This document shows, in pieces, positions 7,785 through 15,104 of a DNA stretch of 23,452 bases. Source of the DNA: a virus; IMG/VR virus record IMGVR_UViG_3300014050_000143, positions 1 to 23,452 of that record; one strand, 5' to 3'. Made by a program: the position numbers and the translations under genes. Each line of letters begins with the position of its first letter. The stretch's first letter is position 1. A model generated the notes under the pieces. It worked only from the letters and a program-made list of their open reading frames with translations. It had not been told where the DNA came from and searched no databases.

Positions 7785-7813
7785 TTGACTGCCGTCATAC
7801 GGCGTGTTTATAT
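7785..7813 (+). promoter_or_regulatory. Promoter with embedded operator, HTH gene
   Basis: TTGACT, exactly 17 nt and TTATAT form a good sigma-70-type promoter. The spacer begins with the perfect inverted repeat GCCGT-CAT-ACGGC (7791-7803), placed where a bound repressor would block polymerase. The -10 ends 12 nt before ATG 7826, leaving a leader of about 5 nt. Confidence 0.6.
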
Positions 7814-7825
7814 GTACGACACCGT

Positions 7826-8122
7826 ATGAATCTAATATTGGAGGCTCAATCGTTCAAAGTAGCGGTCACTCCCTCCAACAAACTTCACATTGTCGTTGAG
7901 AACGTAAACCCATCCGAAGTCAGCAAACAAATCCCGGAAAAAATTTACTCGGTCAAAGAAGCAGCCTCCCGGCTCAACGTGGGAGACCGGACGATTCGCA
8001 GATACTTAAACAGCAAGCGCCACCCACTTCCGCACTCCAAGGCCGGAGGCGTGATTCGAATTTGTGAATCAGACATACAAGCGTGGCTCGCGAATGATAA
8101 ATTCGGGGTCGCCCGTGAATAG
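7826..8122 (+). CDS. Excisionase/MerR-type helix-turn-helix protein
   Basis: A 98-aa protein whose C-terminal half (IYSVKEAASRLNVGDRTIRR, then YLNSKRHPLPHSKAGG and the wing IRICESDIQAWLA) is a winged HTH of the helix_turn_helix_17 / Xis class. The N-terminal 40 residues are unrecognised. I chose ATG 7826 because a clear promoter ends 12 nt upstream; an upstream ATG at 7781 would lie before the promoter. It sits after int and the RHH gene, fitting an excisionase or the transcriptional switch that opens the replication operon. The palindrome in its own promoter suggests autoregulation. The next gene starts inside its 3' end. Confidence 0.75.
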   Translation: MNLILEAQSFKVAVTPSNKLHIVVENVNPSEVSKQIPEKIYSVKEAASRLNVGDRTIRRYLNSKRHPLPHSKAGGVIRICESDIQAWLANDKFGVARE

Positions 8123-8447
8123 CCGTGCAAAGGGTTGTGTCGGTGAGCGTGAGTGGCGGGACGAAGTCAAAAAGCGCGGATACACGGCGCGACGGGGCCA
8201 GCAGTTCTCTGGAAATCCGGATGCGCCCGATGTCATATCGGAACTCCCCTTTCATTTCGAAGTCAAAAGGGTTCAAGCCCTCAACGTCGGAAAAGCTGTT
8301 GAACAAGCGGTGCGTGACTGCGGCGGGAAACCGATTGCGGTAGCGCATCGCAAAAACAATTCACCCTGGCTTGTGACCATGACCGCGGATTCATGGTTTG
8401 AGCTGGTAACTAAAGTGCATCCGCCCCGTGGAGAAGAAATAAAATGA
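8094..8447 (+). CDS. PDDEXK nuclease, Holliday-junction-resolvase-like
   Basis: 117 aa from ATG 8094 (GTG 8115 is an equally reasonable start and reduces the overlap with the HTH gene to 8 nt). The fold signature is EREWRDEVKKRGYTARRG, GNPDAPDVI with the catalytic Asp, then FHFEVKRV with Glu and Lys, and later IAVAHRKNNSPWLVTM. This matches a family of short phage PDDEXK endonucleases often labelled resolvases, which would cut branched or packaged DNA intermediates. A basic N-terminus supports DNA binding. Its stop overlaps the next start (ATGA), placing it first in the replication operon. Confidence 0.8.
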   Translation: MINSGSPVNSRAKGCVGEREWRDEVKKRGYTARRGQQFSGNPDAPDVISELPFHFEVKRVQALNVGKAVEQAVRDCGGKPIAVAHRKNNSPWLVTMTADSWFELVTKVHPPRGEEIK

Positions 8448-8608
8448 CAGTTGGAGAACTGTTGGAAAAACTGCAGAAAGTAAGCCCCCACCTCGATATT
8501 TGTGTCGATGTGGACTCGGACTGCTTCGATATCCAGGAGGTTCAGGTCTGGCGAAGTGGAAGTGATGATCCTGAAGGTTCGTTTGTTTCGCTGATTATCG
8601 AAACTTGA
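8444..8608 (+). CDS. Small acidic phage protein (54 aa)
   Basis: A 54-aa frame starting MTVGELLEKLQKV and ending SLIIET. The pattern of a short amphipathic helix, an acidic strand (ICVDVDSDCFDIQEV) and a final strand is common to small phage proteins of the 'ELIEKLSKLPPD-EV' type whose role is unknown. GGAGAAG lies 7 nt before the ATG. It overlaps its neighbours at both ends, ATGA with the nuclease and TTGA with the helicase, so it is translationally coupled between them. Confidence 0.7.
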   Translation: MTVGELLEKLQKVSPHLDICVDVDSDCFDIQEVQVWRSGSDDPEGSFVSLIIET

Positions 8609-9879
8609 ACCTCTTTCCTTGGCAGAAGGAAAACGCGTCCGTGTTAATGGACGCCTTGATCAACAATCGCGTGGCGTTGGACGCCAGTGATTGTGGCACG
8701 GGAAAAACCGTCACGGCGGCCTTTGTGGCCAAGCAGATGAACTTACCGGTGGCCGTTATATGCCCCAAGGCAGTCATACCCTCCTGGAAACATTGGTTGA
8801 GCGAAGCCGGCGTCGAACCCCTGTTTGTGATTAACTACGAGAAACTCCGTACGGGCAAAAAGCACGGCAAGTGGGTGGCTAAAAAGTGGCAGTGGGATCT
8901 CCCCTCGCCCACCCTTCTTATTTTTGACGAGGTGCATAAATGCAAAGGGTACAGCAGCCAAAACGGAAAAATCCTGGGGGCGTCTAAAGCGGACCACATG
9001 GTATTAATGCTTTCGGCGACCGCTGCGCAAAACCCGTTGGATATGCGATGGACCGGGGATTTGCTGGGCATTCATGCCGGGGTCAATTACTGGGGTTGGT
9101 TGAAGACGATGAAGGTGGCTCAAGCCCCGTGGGGTGGGTTTCAGTATTACGGGGGCAAGGAGGGTTTGCTTCAGATTCATGCCCACATCTTCCCTAAAAG
9201 GGGCGTACGAACCCGGGTGGAGGATCTTGGTGACGCTTTCCCCAAGAACAACGTCATGTCTGAGGTCTTTGATATTGATGACCGGATAGGCAAGTTATAC
9301 GGGCAGATGGAGGCCGAGCTGGCGGCCTTAGCTGAGGCTAAATCCAACGATTTTGACCCTTCTGAGCCCCGTACGAGGCTTTTAAGACTTCGACAAGAGG
9401 TCGAATTACTTCGCGTGCCGGTGCTGACGGAAATGGCCAAGGAGCATGTGGAGGCTGGCTGTAGCGTAGTGATCTTTACTAACTTCATGCAGACGTGCCG
9501 GACGCTTATGGAGCGTTTAAATGCCCCTGCCATACACGGGGAGCAATCCCCCGAAGAACGCCAGGAGGCTATCGACAAGTTCCAGGCAAACAAAGAGCAC
9601 ATCATCATTGTGCAAATTCAAGCTGGTGGTGTTGGACTTTCGCTTCACGACCTGCACGGCCGTCCTCGAGTTAGTTTGGTGTGCCCGACATACTCCGCGA
9701 TTGATTTAAAACAGGCTCTTGGTCGCATTGCGCGAACCGGATCAAAGAGTCCTTGCAGACAATACTTGGTCTACGCGGCGAATTCGGTCGAAGAACAAGT
9801 CGCACGCAAAACAAAATCCAAAATCCGTGAAATTGACTTGCTTAATGACGGGGATTTGGTAGTAACGTTGCCCTCATGA
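8605..9879 (+). CDS. SNF2/DEAD-like superfamily 2 helicase
   Basis: The 424-aa protein has two RecA-like domains. Motif I is DCGTGKT (29-35), motif II DEVH (108-111) and motif III LSATA near 138. In the second domain the nucleic-acid contact motif is VGLSLHDL and motif VI is QALGRIARTGS, near residues 350-385. These are the elements of phage SNF2-like helicases that travel with DUF2800 nuclease and PolA genes, presumably unwinding or remodelling DNA in replication. I start it at TTG 8605 because this overlaps the previous stop (TTGA) and leads directly into NLFPWQKENA, the usual Q-motif-like opening; no later ATG precedes motif I except M15. The stop overlaps the next ATG. Confidence 0.9.
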   Translation: MNLFPWQKENASVLMDALINNRVALDASDCGTGKTVTAAFVAKQMNLPVAVICPKAVIPSWKHWLSEAGVEPLFVINYEKLRTGKKHGKWVAKKWQWDLPSPTLLIFDEVHKCKGYSSQNGKILGASKADHMVLMLSATAAQNPLDMRWTGDLLGIHAGVNYWGWLKTMKVAQAPWGGFQYYGGKEGLLQIHAHIFPKRGVRTRVEDLGDAFPKNNVMSEVFDIDDRIGKLYGQMEAELAALAEAKSNDFDPSEPRTRLLRLRQEVELLRVPVLTEMAKEHVEAGCSVVIFTNFMQTCRTLMERLNAPAIHGEQSPEERQEAIDKFQANKEHIIIVQIQAGGVGLSLHDLHGRPRVSLVCPTYSAIDLKQALGRIARTGSKSPCRQYLVYAANSVEEQVARKTKSKIREIDLLNDGDLVVTLPS

Positions 9880-10973
9880 GTAGTACTGACAATCACGCAA
9901 GCTACTCACCGAGCTCCCTGAAGTATTTTGAGCTCTGCCCCTGCTATCAAAAAGACAATTCTGGCGAAGTTCACCCCGTCACTCTTCGTGGCACTGCAAT
10001 GCACAAGGCGTGTGAGACCGGCGAAATGGAAGGTCTGGACGCTACTGAAAAGGCTTTGGTCCATAAATGCCTTTCTTTTGTTGAGGCCGCGAAAGCCGAG
10101 TACACGGAAAAGAATTCCAAGTTCATGGACCTGTCTGAGCAAAAGCTCGACGTGTTCGACCAGTGGGGTTACGTGGACAGGTTCTTTATTTGCGCGGACG
10201 AAGCCGCGATGTTTGATTTTAAGTTTGGGTTTAACCCGGTTGACCCGGCGGAAACCAACCCTCAGATGTGGGCGTACGCAATTGGGGTATTCAAGAAGTA
10301 TCCTTACGTAAAGACCCTCAAACTACACATCCTCCAGCCCCGTTTGGATTATGTGGATTCCGCAACCTTCACCAGGGACGGCGATCTTCCGAAAATGAAC
10401 GCCAGGATCAAGGGTATCATCGAGCGTGCCCGCAACAACACGCCCGACATGGCTCGGCCAGGAGATCAATGTGTGTTCTGTAGCCGTATTGCGACTTGCG
10501 ACGCAGTCCAGGCTATGTCCCTTTCCCTGGCCAAGTCTTACGACCTGGCTCACGACGCTCAACTTCCCGATCTCTTCCACCCAAGCCAGCTGGCTACTCC
10601 TGAAAAGCGGTCCCAGGCGCAACGCTTGGTCCCGGTATTGGAAGCTTGGTGCGGTTCCGTTCGAAAGCACAACGTGGAATACGCGAAGGAAGGCAACGAG
10701 ATCCCTGGGTACGGACTTACAGCTGTCCAGGGAGCCAGAAAGATCACAGACGCAAACAAGGCGTTTGATTTAGTCAAAGACAAGCTTTCCACGGCCGAAT
10801 TTATGAAGGCCGTAACAGTCAACTTCAAGGAGCTAGCTGATCAAGTCGCCAGCAAGGCTCCTCGGGGCACAAAACAAGAAGAACGCGACAACCTTGAGGA
10901 CGCATTGACCGAGGCGAACGCCCTGACGCGCGGCAGTGAATCCTACCAACTCAGAAAAATAAAGGATAAATAG
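9876..10973 (+). CDS. DUF2800-type Cas4/RecB-like nuclease with Fe-S cysteines
   Basis: 365 aa. It has the RecB/Cas4 signature: SYSPSSLKYFELCPCYQ at the N-terminus, RGTAMHKA with the conserved His, GYVDRFF with Asp, then MFDFKFG with Asp and Lys of the PD-(D/E)XK site, and a Gln-Tyr-like helix (NPQMWAYAIG). Cysteines at the N-terminal CPC and the later CVFCSRIATC fit a 4Fe-4S cluster as in Cas4 and AddB. In phages DUF2800 proteins sit beside an ssDNA-binding-like protein, PolA and an SNF2 helicase, exactly as here, and are thought to resect DNA ends for recombination. It overlaps both neighbours (ATGA upstream, TAG/GTG downstream). Confidence 0.88.
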   Translation: MSSTDNHASYSPSSLKYFELCPCYQKDNSGEVHPVTLRGTAMHKACETGEMEGLDATEKALVHKCLSFVEAAKAEYTEKNSKFMDLSEQKLDVFDQWGYVDRFFICADEAAMFDFKFGFNPVDPAETNPQMWAYAIGVFKKYPYVKTLKLHILQPRLDYVDSATFTRDGDLPKMNARIKGIIERARNNTPDMARPGDQCVFCSRIATCDAVQAMSLSLAKSYDLAHDAQLPDLFHPSQLATPEKRSQAQRLVPVLEAWCGSVRKHNVEYAKEGNEIPGYGLTAVQGARKITDANKAFDLVKDKLSTAEFMKAVTVNFKELADQVASKAPRGTKQEERDNLEDALTEANALTRGSESYQLRKIKDK

Positions 10974-11698
10974 TGAAAACTACATTCCCTAAAGAACAAA
11001 AACAAAAAGCAGAACCAAAAGCAGAAACCACAACCGAATCCAGCAAGGCATTGACGGAGGTTGTCGAACAACCCCTCACCTTGACCACCAACGCCGGCAT
11101 GGAGGGAGAATTCAACGTCTCCGATTTCCAAATCCCACGGCTCAACATCGCCAACAAGACTGGCGAACTGTCCAATGACTTCCCTCCAGGTAGCATTGTC
11201 TTCCGGAAAGAGGTGTCGGTTGGGAATCAGAAGTCTCCAGCCAAACTGACCATTATCCGCATGGCTAAAAAGTACATGCAGAGGATTCCGTACGGCACGG
11301 AGGAACGTCCCAAAATCTTTAATACGGCTGCCGACGTCAGAACCGCGGGCGGCACCACGGACATCACCGAGGGCGATATGGATATTTATGACCCTATCCT
11401 GATCCTCACGATGGCTGTCCAAAGCCCCGAAGGCGCGCATCCCTTGTTCGCCTTTGAGAAGGACGGAGCCCACTACGCTCTGGCGCAGATGATTCTGGCC
11501 AAGAGCGCGTACAACAACGCCGGGAAGCAGCTGATCACGGAAGCCACCACGGCTCTCCGCGACAAGCTCGCTGGCGGCAAGTACGAGTTGGTGACTCAGC
11601 TTCGCTCCAACACGATGGGTAGCTGGTTTACACCAGTGTTTCGGTTGGTAGGTAAGAACACCCCTGAAGCCACCACGTGGTTTGACGGGTTGATCTAA
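10973..11698 (+). CDS. Putative ssDNA-binding-like protein of the replication operon
   Basis: 241 aa, start GTG 10973 overlapping the TAG of the nuclease gene. Residues 1-45 are Lys/Glu/Thr-rich and disordered; the rest is beta-rich (FQIPRLNIANKTGELSNDFPPGSI, in two parts, then PAKLTIIRMAKKYMQRIPYGTE) and ends with GSWFTPVFRLVG. In known phages the gene between the DUF2800 nuclease and PolA encodes a DUF2815-type protein acting as an ssDNA-binding or annealing factor. By position and OB-like strand pattern this is the best guess; I cannot confirm the fold by eye. A 289-aa open frame on the other strand is a shadow. Confidence 0.6.
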   Translation: MKTTFPKEQKQKAEPKAETTTESSKALTEVVEQPLTLTTNAGMEGEFNVSDFQIPRLNIANKTGELSNDFPPGSIVFRKEVSVGNQKSPAKLTIIRMAKKYMQRIPYGTEERPKIFNTAADVRTAGGTTDITEGDMDIYDPILILTMAVQSPEGAHPLFAFEKDGAHYALAQMILAKSAYNNAGKQLITEATTALRDKLAGGKYELVTQLRSNTMGSWFTPVFRLVGKNTPEATTWFDGLI

Positions 11699-11802
11699 CT
11701 CACTGGGATTCGGCCATGGTGTTACAGGAGAACTGTAAACAGAGCAAAACCTCCGCTCTATTGAAACAGCCGAGTTCCTATCCCCTTCCCGAGGTGATGG
11801 CC

Positions 11803-12069
11803 ATGAGCACATTCAAAGAAATTGTTCATGTCATGACCAAGGGCGGGAGAGCCAAAACAGGTTCATCTAAATCAGGTCCGGGACAATGGTACACCCGGGA
11901 TTCAATCCGATATTCGGCGGATCGAGCTATAAGCCACATGGCCACGGCAATGATGATGTTGGACGGAAATAAGAAAGAGGACAAAGAGGGCGTTGTTGGT
12001 CACCTGCAGCGGGCTTTATGCAGGGCGGCGATGGTGCTCTACAAAATAAGAAAGGGTCAAAGCAGATGA
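11803..12069 (+). CDS. Unknown phage protein (88 aa)
   Basis: I start it at ATG 11803 since GAGGTG lies 6 nt upstream; the frame is open upstream to 11716 but that part (including 11716-11800) lacks a ribosome site. The protein has a basic, Gly/Ser-rich segment (TKGGRAKTGSSKSGPGQW), then two helices with SADRAISHMATAMMML and GHLQRALCRAAMVLYKI. The helix pair recalls the small helical phage DUF5664-type proteins, but the resemblance is weak and no catalytic residues are clear. Its stop overlaps the next start (ATGA). Confidence 0.65.
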   Translation: MSTFKEIVHVMTKGGRAKTGSSKSGPGQWYTRDSIRYSADRAISHMATAMMMLDGNKKEDKEGVVGHLQRALCRAAMVLYKIRKGQSR

Positions 12070-12323
12070 AGTCGAAGGGTAAAGCGCAAGTGTACAACAA
12101 AGACACGGGCAAAAGTTTGGGTCAGATCAAGTTGTTGGAGATGCGGGAGACAGAAACTGTCGAGTTGGATCTTCAGATGGAAGACGAGCTATTTAATCAG
12201 TTTGTTGGGTTTGGAAAAAGAGATGCTACACCGGAGGATTTTTTCAGCATTGCGTTTAGAAAGATGCTTGCTGAGACCATATCGGACTTGCACCGGAAAA
12301 AGAGGCATAAAAATGTTAAATAA
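12066..12323 (+). CDS. Unknown small phage protein (85 aa)
   Basis: MKSKGKAQVYNKDTGKSLGQ opens a short beta-hairpin-like basic stretch, followed by an acidic strand (TETVELDLQMEDELF) and a helix (DATPEDFFSIAFRKMLAETI) ending in a basic tail. Start ATG 12066 overlaps the previous stop by 4 nt. No known domain is recognised. It is read through from the replication operon. Confidence 0.65.
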   Translation: MKSKGKAQVYNKDTGKSLGQIKLLEMRETETVELDLQMEDELFNQFVGFGKRDATPEDFFSIAFRKMLAETISDLHRKKRHKNVK

Positions 12324-12510
12324 GTTTTTTATGTTGGTTTTTCTCAGGCTGGCTCAGCGCTGGTTTGGGTTTACAGACATCTACTGCCCCAATGATCAGG
12401 TAGAGGCGATCATTTTTGCCGTAGACCAGAAGCAACATCGGGAAGCCATTAAATCGGCCGCCAAATTTATATATGAAGTCAAACAAGAAGGATCAGCCGT
12501 CGGCGTATAA
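12313..12510 (+). CDS. Small protein with hydrophobic N-terminus (65 aa)
   Basis: The start ATG 12313 has GAGG 8 nt upstream, inside the end of the preceding gene. The N-terminus, LNKFFMLVFLRLAQRWFGF, is a short hydrophobic/aromatic helix that might anchor at a membrane, and the remainder is helical and charged. The open frame extends upstream but the only good ribosome site supports this start. Function unknown. Confidence 0.5.
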   Translation: MLNKFFMLVFLRLAQRWFGFTDIYCPNDQVEAIIFAVDQKQHREAIKSAAKFIYEVKQEGSAVGV

Positions 12511-12625
12511 CGTCGACGTGCCTGAAACAATCCAAAGAAACGAGCACGGATATCCAATATGGACGAAGTTGGAAATACAAAGAATGAAGCACCAAATCGA
12601 GAAATCGAAATTGGAGAAGAAGTAG
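12473..12625 (+). CDS. Possible tiny basic protein (50 aa)
   Basis: ATG 12473 to TAG 12625 encodes MKSNKKDQPSAYNVDVPETI followed by a Lys-rich amphipathic helix ending KSKLEKK. It overlaps the gene before by 38 nt and the gene after by 67 nt in other frames. There is no Shine-Dalgarno. The composition looks protein-like, but the long overlap with the next frame means only one of the two may be real. Confidence 0.3.
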   Translation: MKSNKKDQPSAYNVDVPETIQRNEHGYPIWTKLEIQRMKHQIEKSKLEKK

Positions 12626-12813
12626 TCGATGTCTTTCACCCAATCTTTATGAAAACATCCGAACAAATACTCGAACTCGGTCTCCGCCAGATGCGCGAGG
12701 AGAACGAATCTTTATCCACCGAGAACCGTCGTCTTAAAGACGAAATACGGACTCTCATTGAGCAAGCTCGTCGTGCCGGGTTTGTTCAAGCCACTAAAGA
12801 CACGCACCCGTGA
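12559..12813 (+). CDS. Small coiled-coil protein (84 aa)
   Basis: An acidic 30-residue start is followed by one long helix, EQILELGLRQMREENESLST and onward, with heptad leucines over about residues 32-75: a coiled coil likely to dimerise. The start ATG 12559 is weakly supported; ATG 12649 would keep only the helix. Its stop overlaps the next GTG start (GTGA), which supports its being translated. Function unknown. Confidence 0.55.
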   Translation: MDEVGNTKNEAPNREIEIGEEVVDVFHPIFMKTSEQILELGLRQMREENESLSTENRRLKDEIRTLIEQARRAGFVQATKDTHP

Positions 12814-12965
12814 TCCAGTTGGAATTTCCTTTTATGAAAGAACTTTACCCGAACCAAGAATCGATCTCCCAGGGTACAACGACCACGGTGGTTAATTACA
12901 CCTTCGGTGCTGCGATTGAAAGCGCAAGCACCACCACACATACCACGAAAGGAAACTCAGAATGA
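12810..12965 (+). CDS. Tiny Thr/Ser-rich protein (51 aa)
   Basis: From GTG 12810 (overlapping the preceding TGA as GTGA) to TGA 12965 (overlapping the next ATG as ATGA), which is the coupling pattern of this operon. ATG 12834 is the alternative start. The product is short, has QGTTTTVVNYTFGAA and a Thr/His-rich end, and matches nothing I know. Confidence 0.45.
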   Translation: MIQLEFPFMKELYPNQESISQGTTTTVVNYTFGAAIESASTTTHTTKGNSE

Positions 12966-13198
12966 GCGTAGACGTAAGAACACGCATCACAGCGGTTGAT
13001 GGAGAACTTAAGTTTGAAGTTCACACCGATCACATGGATGCACAACCGGTCGAGAAAACGGTGGCCGAGGAGCTTAAGGGCCTCACCTGCCGGATGCTTG
13101 ATCTTTATCTTGAAACCCTCAAGGAACCCACAGAAGAAATCCAAGCCGAATGCGAACAGTTGCCATCGACTTCGAATCCTACTACGACAACGAGCTGA
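12962..13198 (+). CDS. Unknown small acidic protein (78 aa)
   Basis: ATG 12962 has AAAGGAAA upstream. Strands (RTRITAVDGELKFEVHTD) are followed by a helix (KTVAEELKGLTCRMLDLYLE) and a Thr-rich end. The last 49 nt overlap the polymerase gene in another frame, so the pair is translationally linked. No domain recognised. Confidence 0.65.
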   Translation: MSVDVRTRITAVDGELKFEVHTDHMDAQPVEKTVAEELKGLTCRMLDLYLETLKEPTEEIQAECEQLPSTSNPTTTTS

Positions 13199-14910
13199 GC
13201 ATTAAGACGCTCGGCCAGTGGCATTACCTACGCGACCCGCGTGGGGAAATCTACATGGTGTCGATGGTTGGTGACGGGATTGAGCCGTATTGCGGTCCTG
13301 TGGACAAAGCTCCCTGGGACAAGATCGACGGCTGCCGATGGATTGCGCACAATTACAGCTTTGACGGAGCCTGTGTTGAGGCTCTTGGCGACCGAATCAA
13401 AGCCAAGCCGGCGGATTTCTTCTGCACGGCGAATCTTGCGGCCTACCTGGGTTCTCCAAGGGATTTGGAGGGTGCCTGTACCAACCTGCTTGGTAAGGAG
13501 ATTTCGAAGGATCCGCGAAAAAAGATGAAGGGCAAGAAGTGGTCTGATGTGGCCAATACTGAATTTGCGCAGGAAATGAAGCAATACGCTTTATCGGATT
13601 CTGTGAGCTGCCTGGAGCTGTACAAGAAATACGGTTCCGAGATGCCTGAAATCGAGCGCAAACTGTCAAAGCACACCATTGAGATGGCGTGGAAGGGTTT
13701 CGCGATCGATCAGCCTAGGGTCAAGGAGGGCATTAAGAAGCTTGATAAGATCAAGTGGGAAGCCGAGCAGAAGCTGCCCTGGATGGATAAAGGAGACGGC
13801 GTAGTCCTTTCCATCAAGAACTTCAGGGCGGAGTGTATCAACCAGGGTATCCCCTGGCCGGATTCCCTCTCGGAAGACTCCGAGGAGTGTGCGGTGTGGG
13901 AAAAGAAATACGGAGATAAGGTTCCCTTTGTGGCTGCCATGCGGGATTGGAGAAAATCCAATTCCTACCTGGTCAAGATGAAGGTGCTGGATTCTCGTGT
14001 GCGCCCGGATATGACGGCGTCATACGGCATGAAGTACTTTGGCGCGCATACAGGCCGGTTTAGCGGGGATAGCCGTTTTAACGTACAGAATCTACCCAGG
14101 GAGCCTCATTTTGGCGTCGATATGCGGGGCTGCATAGTGCCCCGCCCGGGCAAGAAGTTTATTGTTTGTGACCTATCCCAAATCGAACCAAGGGTGCTGG
14201 CTTGGCTATCCGGCAATACCGCTCTACTGGAAGCTGTCCGCAACGGCTACGGCATCTACGAGGCGTTCGCCCTATCCGCCAATCTTTGGAAGGGTGAGAA
14301 AGGAACCTTCAAGAAGAACAATCCGGCCATGTACCAATTGGCCAAGGCGATGGTGCTGGGTCTTGGGTATGGCGCAGGAGCCAAGAAATTTGCCTACATG
14401 GCCAATACCTCCTACGGCCTGGAGATCGATGAAGCGGAGGCGGCAAACATTGTCAGAACGTACCGCTCCAAGAATCATCATGTAGTCAATTTCTGGAAGA
14501 AGCTGGAGACGGCTTACAAGCAGTCCAAAGCAGACGGACAATACGAGATTGAGCTACCCTCCTGGCGCTCACTCAAATACCGCAACATCCGCACACAAAA
14601 TCTGGCAAGCGGGTACGCGGGATACACAGCCCAGACCATCATGGGTGGTCCTCACGTCAATTTCTACGGTGGGAACTTATGCAATAACACCGTTCAGGCT
14701 ACAGCCCGGGATGTCATGGCTGAATGCATCCTACGACTTGAAAAGGCTGGCCTACCCCTTGTCCTGCACGTTCACGACGAAGCCGTTGTGGAGGTCGACA
14801 AGGATGTGAAAGCAAAAGATGTGGAGATGTTGATGTCGGTAACCCCGGACTGGTTACAAGGCTGCCCGGTCGCAGCCGAGGCCGTGGAGACCGAAAGATA
14901 CGTTAAATAG
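13150..14910 (+). CDS. polA: Family A DNA polymerase with 3'-5' exonuclease
   Basis: The 586-aa enzyme is the phage replicative polymerase. The exonuclease domain has IDFES (D7, E9), HNYSFD (N68, D72) and YALSD (Y146, D150), so proofreading looks intact. The polymerase domain has motif A CDLSQIEPR (D341), motif B AMYQLAKAMVLGLGYG (K399, Y407) and motif C HVHDEAV (HDE 542-544). The residue four before the motif B Lys is Arg in Klenow (R754) but Tyr 395 here, and the Klenow F762 position is Leu. There is no 5'-3' nuclease domain, as usual for phage enzymes. Start ATG 13150 lies inside the previous gene with no strong ribosome site. Confidence 0.95.
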   Translation: MRTVAIDFESYYDNELSIKTLGQWHYLRDPRGEIYMVSMVGDGIEPYCGPVDKAPWDKIDGCRWIAHNYSFDGACVEALGDRIKAKPADFFCTANLAAYLGSPRDLEGACTNLLGKEISKDPRKKMKGKKWSDVANTEFAQEMKQYALSDSVSCLELYKKYGSEMPEIERKLSKHTIEMAWKGFAIDQPRVKEGIKKLDKIKWEAEQKLPWMDKGDGVVLSIKNFRAECINQGIPWPDSLSEDSEECAVWEKKYGDKVPFVAAMRDWRKSNSYLVKMKVLDSRVRPDMTASYGMKYFGAHTGRFSGDSRFNVQNLPREPHFGVDMRGCIVPRPGKKFIVCDLSQIEPRVLAWLSGNTALLEAVRNGYGIYEAFALSANLWKGEKGTFKKNNPAMYQLAKAMVLGLGYGAGAKKFAYMANTSYGLEIDEAEAANIVRTYRSKNHHVVNFWKKLETAYKQSKADGQYEIELPSWRSLKYRNIRTQNLASGYAGYTAQTIMGGPHVNFYGGNLCNNTVQATARDVMAECILRLEKAGLPLVLHVHDEAVVEVDKDVKAKDVEMLMSVTPDWLQGCPVAAEAVETERYVK

Positions 14911-14920
14911 GAGTAATAAA

Positions 14921-15100
14921 ATGGATAACGCGAGGTACATAGTATTGAGGGACGGTTCAAGAGTGTCCGAGAGGACACACCGGACAAAACTGGACGCAGA
15001 AGTCGAGCGCGATTACTGGCACGATATCGTCAGGAAGTGGCCCGATGGATCTGTGATCCGCATCGAAACCATCTATTTCAAGAACCGCGATCAGGAGTAA
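14921..15100 (+). CDS. Small basic protein after polymerase (59 aa)
   Basis: ATG 14921 follows the polymerase stop by 10 nt with AGGAG at good spacing. The protein MDNARYIVLRDGSRVSERTH, then a helix with DAEVERDYWHDIVRKWP and a final strand, is compact alpha/beta, rich in Arg and Asp. It lies between polA and the primase-helicase gene and ends 4 nt before it. I do not recognise it; a polymerase accessory role is only suggested by position. Confidence 0.75.
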   Translation: MDNARYIVLRDGSRVSERTHRTKLDAEVERDYWHDIVRKWPDGSVIRIETIYFKNRDQE

Positions 15101-15104
15101 AGCC

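Noticed and set aside
7781-7825. Upstream extension of the HTH gene to ATG 7781
   Set aside because: It would start before a clear promoter (7785-7813) and has no ribosome site; ATG 7826 fits better.
10943-11812. 289-aa open frame on the minus strand
   Set aside because: It lies opposite the ssDNA-binding-like gene, which has operon overlaps on both sides; the antisense product is Cys/Trp/Phe-rich without a domain.
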